Positions 55,407-60,000 of a stretch of DNA of 60,000 nucleotides are shown in pieces. Origin of the DNA: Tubulanus polymorphus (taxonomy: Eukaryota > Nemertea > Palaeonemertea > Tubulaniformes > Tubulanidae); assembly GCF_964204645.1 (NCBI RefSeq), contig NC_134026.1, positions 18,310,650 through 18,370,649 of the forward strand, written 5' to 3'. Both the position numbers and the translations under genes were made by a program. The notes under the pieces are model-generated. The model was not told where the DNA came from and ran no database searches. It was given only the letters and a program-made list of their open reading frames with translations. Each line of letters begins with the position of its first letter. Within the stretch, counting starts at the first letter, position 1.

Positions 55407-56076
55407 AAGTTTGTTCTCTGGTGTTATTTTTGATGTGAAATTTACTAAATTTTTACTAAAAGACTTTTTCTACCTTGTTGTTGGGACATTTTCCGGGGAC
55501 ATTTTTTCCTGGGACATTTTTTCCGGGGACATATTTTCCGGTAAATTTTTTTCCGGGGACATTTTTTCCCGGGACGCTTCCGTACAGAATTTGCTTTGCT
55601 TTGCAGATCATTCTTGCATGCAGCAGTTTGAAAATGCGTAGTCTCAACGACCTTGGATGGATTATATCGTATGGTTGACAGATCGCTCGTGCTCGAACAG
55701 CGCCGTCTATATCAATGACAGTTCTATGATTTTTGCCTTCTATTATTCTGTTTGTCACGGCCCGTTTTTTTTAAATATCTTATCGCTATGTCATAGATCT
55801 GACAATACGATGTTTAAATAAAGTAACAATAAATTTATTTTAAATTTGAATTTAATGAACCTTCAATGGCGGCGAAAAATCGTTCATGGTCGACTGATTT
55901 CTTCATGCAATTTAAACCCATTGATTCATTATCTAGGAAGTGACAAGTTGCGTGGTAAGTATATTTTGTGACTTCAGCTTCGTATGCGTCATCAAACGTT
56001 TAGGCCTGCGTTGACACTTTCATCTGTCGTGTTTTTGCATTCTGCCTGACCCTTGTCCCTGCCTGCCTGGGCCTGA

Positions 56077-57317
56077 CCACAGGGACTTGTCACGACTGAT
56101 AATGGATGAGACCAATGATGGGGGTACCAGTATCCCTGCAACTGTATAATAAAATAACAAGGGTGGCAACAAATTTTCAATCTGACAATGACTTCTCCAC
56201 TTCAATCGACTGTAATTCCAAAAATTCTCAACCGACTCACATGAAATAACCTTTAATACAACCTAGAAGACTTTCTGCTTCGAACGAGCCTTCAACCACC
56301 ACTCTCCGACAATTATCTCACAACGAAATCACCTTTTTTTGACGAGAGATAGCTCAAAATGGAGGTCTACCGATTCTATCGTGAGATCTTAGAGAAAACC
56401 CCAACAAACCATACATTTTTTAAAACTACGCGGTCATACCTGTACGCTTATCTCATTTATTTGTATAATCCACGCGATGGGTGAGCTCACAAGCTCAAAA
56501 TCGAAAATGAGGACGAACACGGCATTCAACTTGTCATCAACTGGGCGGCCATTAATCACGTGATATCGTAGTAACGGGCTAAATATTTCACGCGCATTGA
56601 TTGGCTTAGAGATTTCGAAAAACATTACAAAATTTATTAAAAGTTCTGTTAATTAATAAAATATCCGTATTATGAAAATATAGTGCAACATTCGTCTGAG
56701 GGGTGGTATTATTAGCAAATATTTCCTTTTTTCAAGTCTGCAGACTTGTCGCGGTTCTATTAACATAGCCCGAACCTGCACGTCACGTGATTAATGGCCG
56801 CCAGCGCAATAGTGCGAGGTGACTTTTTCGTATATTTGTTCGATTTTGAGCTTGTGAGCTCACCCATCGCGTGGATTATACAAATAAATGAGATAAGCGA
56901 ACAGGTATGACCGCGTAGTTTAAAAAAATGTATGGTTTGTTGGGGTTTTCTCTAAGATCTCACATAGAAATCATCGTTTGAAGTGAAAAAAACGACCATT
57001 TTGCTGTCCACCATAGAATCGGTAGACCTCCATTTTGAGCTATCTCTCGTCAAAAAAAGGTGATTTCGTTGTGAGATAATTGTCGGAGAGTGGCGGTTGA
57101 AGGCTCGTTCGAAGCAGAAAGTCTTCTAGGTTGTATTAAAGCTTATTTCATGTGAATCGGTTGAGAATTTTTGGAATTACAGTCGATTGAAGTGGAGAAG
57201 TCATTGTCAGATTGACAATTTGTTGCCACCCTTGTTTTTATATTATACAGGGATAGTGGACCTGGTCATTGATATTGGTTTTATTCATTCACTATCAATT
57301 GTGACAAGTCCCTGTGG
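56077..57317. mobile_element. 1.24-kb palindromic element with 6-bp target duplication
   Basis: Two arms of roughly 490 and 535 bp (56077-56563, 56783-57317) are inverted copies of each other with very few mismatches, around a spacer of about 220 bp. The ends read CCACAGGGACTTGTCAC and GTGACAAGTCCCTGTGG. GCCTGA flanks both sides (56071-56076, 57318-57323). The right arm has about 44 extra bases near 56970-57015. Open frames within it are too short to be genes. This is a large non-autonomous hairpin transposon; the superfamily is unknown. Confidence 0.8.
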
Positions 57318-57360
57318 GCCTGACTGAGTTTTTCTCTGGCAAATTCATTTTGTGGATACT

Positions 57361-57425
57361 CAACACTAGACCACAGGGACTTGACACAAAAGGATTTTGA
57401 CCCCAGTATCCTACTGTCTAGTGTC
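57361..57425. repeat. Short palindromic relative of the 56.08-kb element's end
   Basis: ACACTAGACCACAGGGACTT at 57363 and CTGTCTAGTGT near 57415 are inverted, and CCACAGGGACTTG...CCAGTATCC repeats the terminus of the neighbouring palindrome. Possibly a deleted sibling element. Confidence 0.45.
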
Positions 57426-59031
57426 TGTCACACCTGCTCGCCGTGCGATGTTAGGTATGTTCATGTCCGCGCGGGGCGCCACTATCGATTGTGACGACCA
57501 TTATTGATTAGGAAAAGTGTGATGCGCGTTTTTACTACGCGTTTTGACATCGCGTAGTAAAGTCATTCATAAAACCTGTCTATCAATGCAAATGAGCTAA
57601 AATCTTTTGGAATCAACCAATAAGATCGATCTTTATCACTGGGGGGTTGGTTTAGTGTATAAATCCGCATTTTAGTCGAAGAAAATAGAAATCGAAAAAT
57701 ACCCTTTTTCAAGAGCAAAATTCGTCAGCTTAGGACCCGGAATAAGCGACGAATCATCAGGAATCAAAAGGTTTAGGATCTTAAAATTCAAATACTGAAG
57801 ACCGCATGATTTTATTTCGTGTCGGGGCTGAGTGATCGCTGCCGGAAAAGTCGATGTCTAAGTTTTGCGTTGAAGCGAGCGATACAAAATGGCGGCCGGC
57901 ACTTGTTATTGAATGACGACGCGCCGCGCTGCTCGTGATGAGATCAATATTCAACAATTATTCATCGGTCTAGCGGTGAATTATTGTATTTATTTTCCGA
58001 TTCATAATTATTCATCACTATATTTCTGAATTTTTTTTTGCGCGCGGATCGCCACTACGCTCCCGTCGGTAAAGCGGCTGTTGAAAGAGGGAGGCGTCTA
58101 ATGGGATGAATTGAGGCTTGTGACGGGCAAAAATAGCGTGATGGGACAATGAGGCTCCCGAGGGGATTTTCCAAAAGCAGCAAAATTGAAGTATATATAA
58201 AATATTGTTGAAATTTAGAAAAAAAAACTGATTGATTTTATTATGATATCATGAATATATTTCAAATTTCAGCGTTTTGAGCTAGGCCAAGCCTAATTTT
58301 CTGCTTTTCTTAACTAAAATTCATTTAGCAAATAATATATAAAATTGGTATATTTAAATCAATTTGCAATAGGAGCCTATGGCTATAGACCTAACTGACA
58401 GGCCTTGATAATCATGTTTATTCATTTCAAAAATCATGTAGTGAAAAAAAAATTTCATTTGAAATCATATCAATATTTCTCAATATTTCACATTTTTTCT
58501 TGCCGTTACCATGGAAACCTAATAATAATAATCTATATAATAATAGATATTCCTAGATAAACTTAGGGCAAACATAAACTATTGATAACTAGTTATTCTA
58601 TCCCCTTTCTACATCATAACTTTTGATCTAACATCGATATTTTCATTATTTTACCATTTTTCGGCTGGTTTCCATGGAAACCAAAGGCATTTGGAATCAG
58701 ATAAAAATTTTGGGTCTGTCAATTGTCACCTGAAAGTGCTATGAGTGTATTGCTCTTTAAATTTCTAGTCTATATCTTTTAGTTTAAGAGATATTGAAGT
58801 TTGTTTACATGAAATATTGCCTTCTTAGATCACAGTTTTTGTGTATTGAAACATGAAGACACTTTTCGCTCAAATTTTCAAACTTCAATTTGCGATATCT
58901 CGAAAACTACTGAAGATAATTCAAAAATTTAAAAAGCATATTGTTATTTGAGCCCTCCCCATTCCAACAAGCTTTCTTTCAGTAAGATTGGAGCTATTTG
59001 AATTTTTTATGGATATAGCTAGCGATGTTTT
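57426..59031. other. CpG-richer DNA without a gene
   Basis: From about 57440 to 58090 the sequence is richer in CG and CGCG than its surroundings; a 10-bp perfect stem (TTACTACGCG/CGCGTAGTAA, 57532-57560) lies here. After 58100 it returns to AT-rich DNA. No convincing open frame is present. Confidence 0.45.
57586..57664 (+). promoter_or_regulatory. Promoter-like cluster: octamer, CCAAT and TATA motifs
   Basis: ATGCAAAT (57586-57593), CCAAT (57617-57621) and TATAAAT (57658-57664) follow one another in the order and spacing of a Pol II promoter, as in histone genes. No histone frame, histone 3' stem-loop or other coding start follows, so this may be an orphan or chance cluster. Confidence 0.3.
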
Positions 59032-59468
59032 GGTCCGTAATTTTGTTAATAATTGGTTTATCTGTTCATGATGCATCAATTTGTTCAGTAAGGAATTTGC
59101 ATTCAGAAATAAATCATGAACTGGCATAGATTTGTTTGTGTTTTCATCTATCAGCGATAGTTTACTTAGCATACGCTCGCGTAATGGTGAAAAACTGCTT
59201 TTATGGCCTGTCACGTGGCGCCACCTACTGTATTTTGATATGCTAATGATCAGGTGATGATGTCACTGTAATGTTTCTGAGCGTCCGCGGAGTGGATTTT
59301 TCAGCATTACGCGAGCGTATGCTGAGTAAACTATCGCTCATATATGAAAACAAAAACAACTTTAGTAAAAATTGTTGTTTATTTCTGAATGCAAATTCCT
59401 CACTGAACAAATTGATGCGTAATAGTAGATAAACCGATTATTAACGAAATTACTGAGCAAAACGTCGC
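59032..59468. mobile_element. 437-bp palindromic element
   Basis: Arms 59032-59197 and 59296-59468 are inverted copies: GCGATGTTTTGGTCCGTAAT at the left end answers ATTACTGAGCAAAACGTCGC at the right, and TTAGCATACGCTCGCGTAAT is mirrored inside. An open frame on the - strand at 58921-59214 is mostly the left arm and is not supported as a gene. No clear target duplication. Confidence 0.65.
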
Positions 59469-59481
59469 ACAGAGAGCAGGA

Positions 59482-60000
59482 TAGTCAGTAACCTGTCTGC
59501 GGTTTAGTTTCACGATCGGATATTTTCACAAACCACAGTCAGGAATGGGAAGGTCATTTTTCAATGAAATCTTCGTGAGTCAATTTGACTCACCAGTAAT
59601 TTGCCTGGCATTTTCTCGTCTTTTGAGATATCCGTCTAATTTTTGTTGTAATCAACGCACAACAGATTCGTAGTTTGTTTGATACCTATAACACCACACC
59701 TGACGATCTTAATCCATGTGCAAATCGGCCGTGAAGTGAGAGTAAATTTCCGTCAATTCAACAGCGGCCATTTTGAAAACTTGTGGAGGGTGCTGGCACC
59801 TGTGGACTGAGGCCAGGACAACAGCACAAACTAACGAAACGAAACGACGAAATTGAAAAAAATTAAGAAATCAACACTATTTCACATTTTTCTTCATCCA
59901 GAATTTATTGATTGATTAATCATGGAAAGCACGAATATTTGAAATGTGTGTTGGAAAACCATCAAAAATAAAAATTGTCGTCTTGGAAGTTTTATATAAA
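59482..60000 (-). pseudogene. Exon-like repeated segment, copy 2 (runs off the window)
   Basis: On the - strand the ATG at 59771 opens MAAVELTEIYSHFTADLHMD, then TAA at 59711-59709 as in copy 1. A second stop, TGA at 59654-59652, is private to this copy (AGA in copy 1). No frameshift separates the copies over this stretch. Unlike copy 1 it continues YLKRRENARQITG and then gtgagt, which looks like a splice donor. It follows 14 bp after the 437-bp palindrome. Confidence 0.5.

Larger units (their letters stand above)
54260..55576. mobile_element. 1.3-kb foldback element carrying an exon-like fragment and a nested MITE
   Basis: The left arm (54260-54388) and right arm (55407-55576) are inverted copies: both read AACACCAGAGAACAAACTTG toward the centre. 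The outer arms are tandem 15-bp units of GACATTTTTTCCGGG, about six at 55485-55575 and three or four on the left. Between the arms lie the exon-like repeat copy (54565-55060) and a 206-bp MITE. Arms made of short tandem units fit foldback-type elements. There is no transposase. Confidence 0.65.

Noticed and set aside
57586-58100. A histone gene downstream of the promoter-like motifs
   Set aside because: No histone frame or 3' stem-loop is present on either strand.
58921-59214. A 97-codon gene on the - strand
   Set aside because: Most of it is one arm of a palindrome; the other arm gives a broken version. No known family is recognised.
54565-60000. The two direct repeats as LTRs of a retrotransposon
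   Set aside because: No primer-binding site, polypurine tract or gag-pol sequence lies between them, and the interior is other hairpin elements.

Overview
The window looks like a piece of an AT-rich invertebrate animal genome. Its two genes are split by spliceosomal introns with GT-AG borders, both proteins are close in sequence and length to vertebrate orthologues, and the non-coding DNA is crowded with short non-autonomous transposons (MITEs, foldback hairpins, SINE-like repeats, Penelope-like scraps). A lophotrochozoan such as a mollusc, brachiopod or annelid is my best guess. That is an inference from the overall look, not a proof. Nothing bacterial or viral was seen.

Left part (1-26.5 kb), + strand: the last 21 coding exons of exportin-7 (XPO7), 883 residues up to a TAG at 26456-26458. 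About 200 N-terminal residues lie off the left edge. All 21 exons join in frame. One intron (14383-15094) has the signature of a minor-spliceosome (U12) intron. Introns 9 and 17 are large (5.5 and 6.2 kb) and filled with repeats.

Middle (26.5-36 kb): the space between two convergent genes. It holds the XPO7 3' UTR, a 161-bp hairpin MITE, a GC-rich 770-bp foldback element with a target duplication, a (TA)n tract of about 405 bp and a pogo-like MITE.

Right-centre (36.1-50.5 kb), - strand: a complete FBXO41 orthologue, 14 coding exons and 863 residues. It has an N-terminal C2H2 zinc finger, a long coiled coil, an F-box and a leucine-rich C-terminal region. A strong 3' splice site 43 bases before the start codon implies an upstream non-coding first exon; a candidate lies near 51.72 kb.

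Right end (50.5-60 kb): no intact gene seen. This is a transposon graveyard: pogo-like MITEs, a Penelope-like terminal remnant with a hammerhead-like core, degenerate TTAGGG-like repeats, a 1.3-kb foldback element, a 1.24-kb palindrome with a 6-bp target duplication, and a 437-bp palindrome. A segment that reads like the first coding exon of an unidentified gene occurs twice (54.57 and 59.48 kb, - strand), once inside the foldback element, with shared and private stop codons.

The two genes are not obviously linked in function: XPO7 is a nuclear transport receptor and FBXO41 a substrate adaptor of an SCF ubiquitin ligase. They are neighbours pointing at each other across about 9.6 kb. I found no dedicated new multi-gene system. 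The most unusual material is the U12-type intron, the repeated exon-like fragment carried by a foldback element, the large palindromes, and the hammerhead-like remnants.
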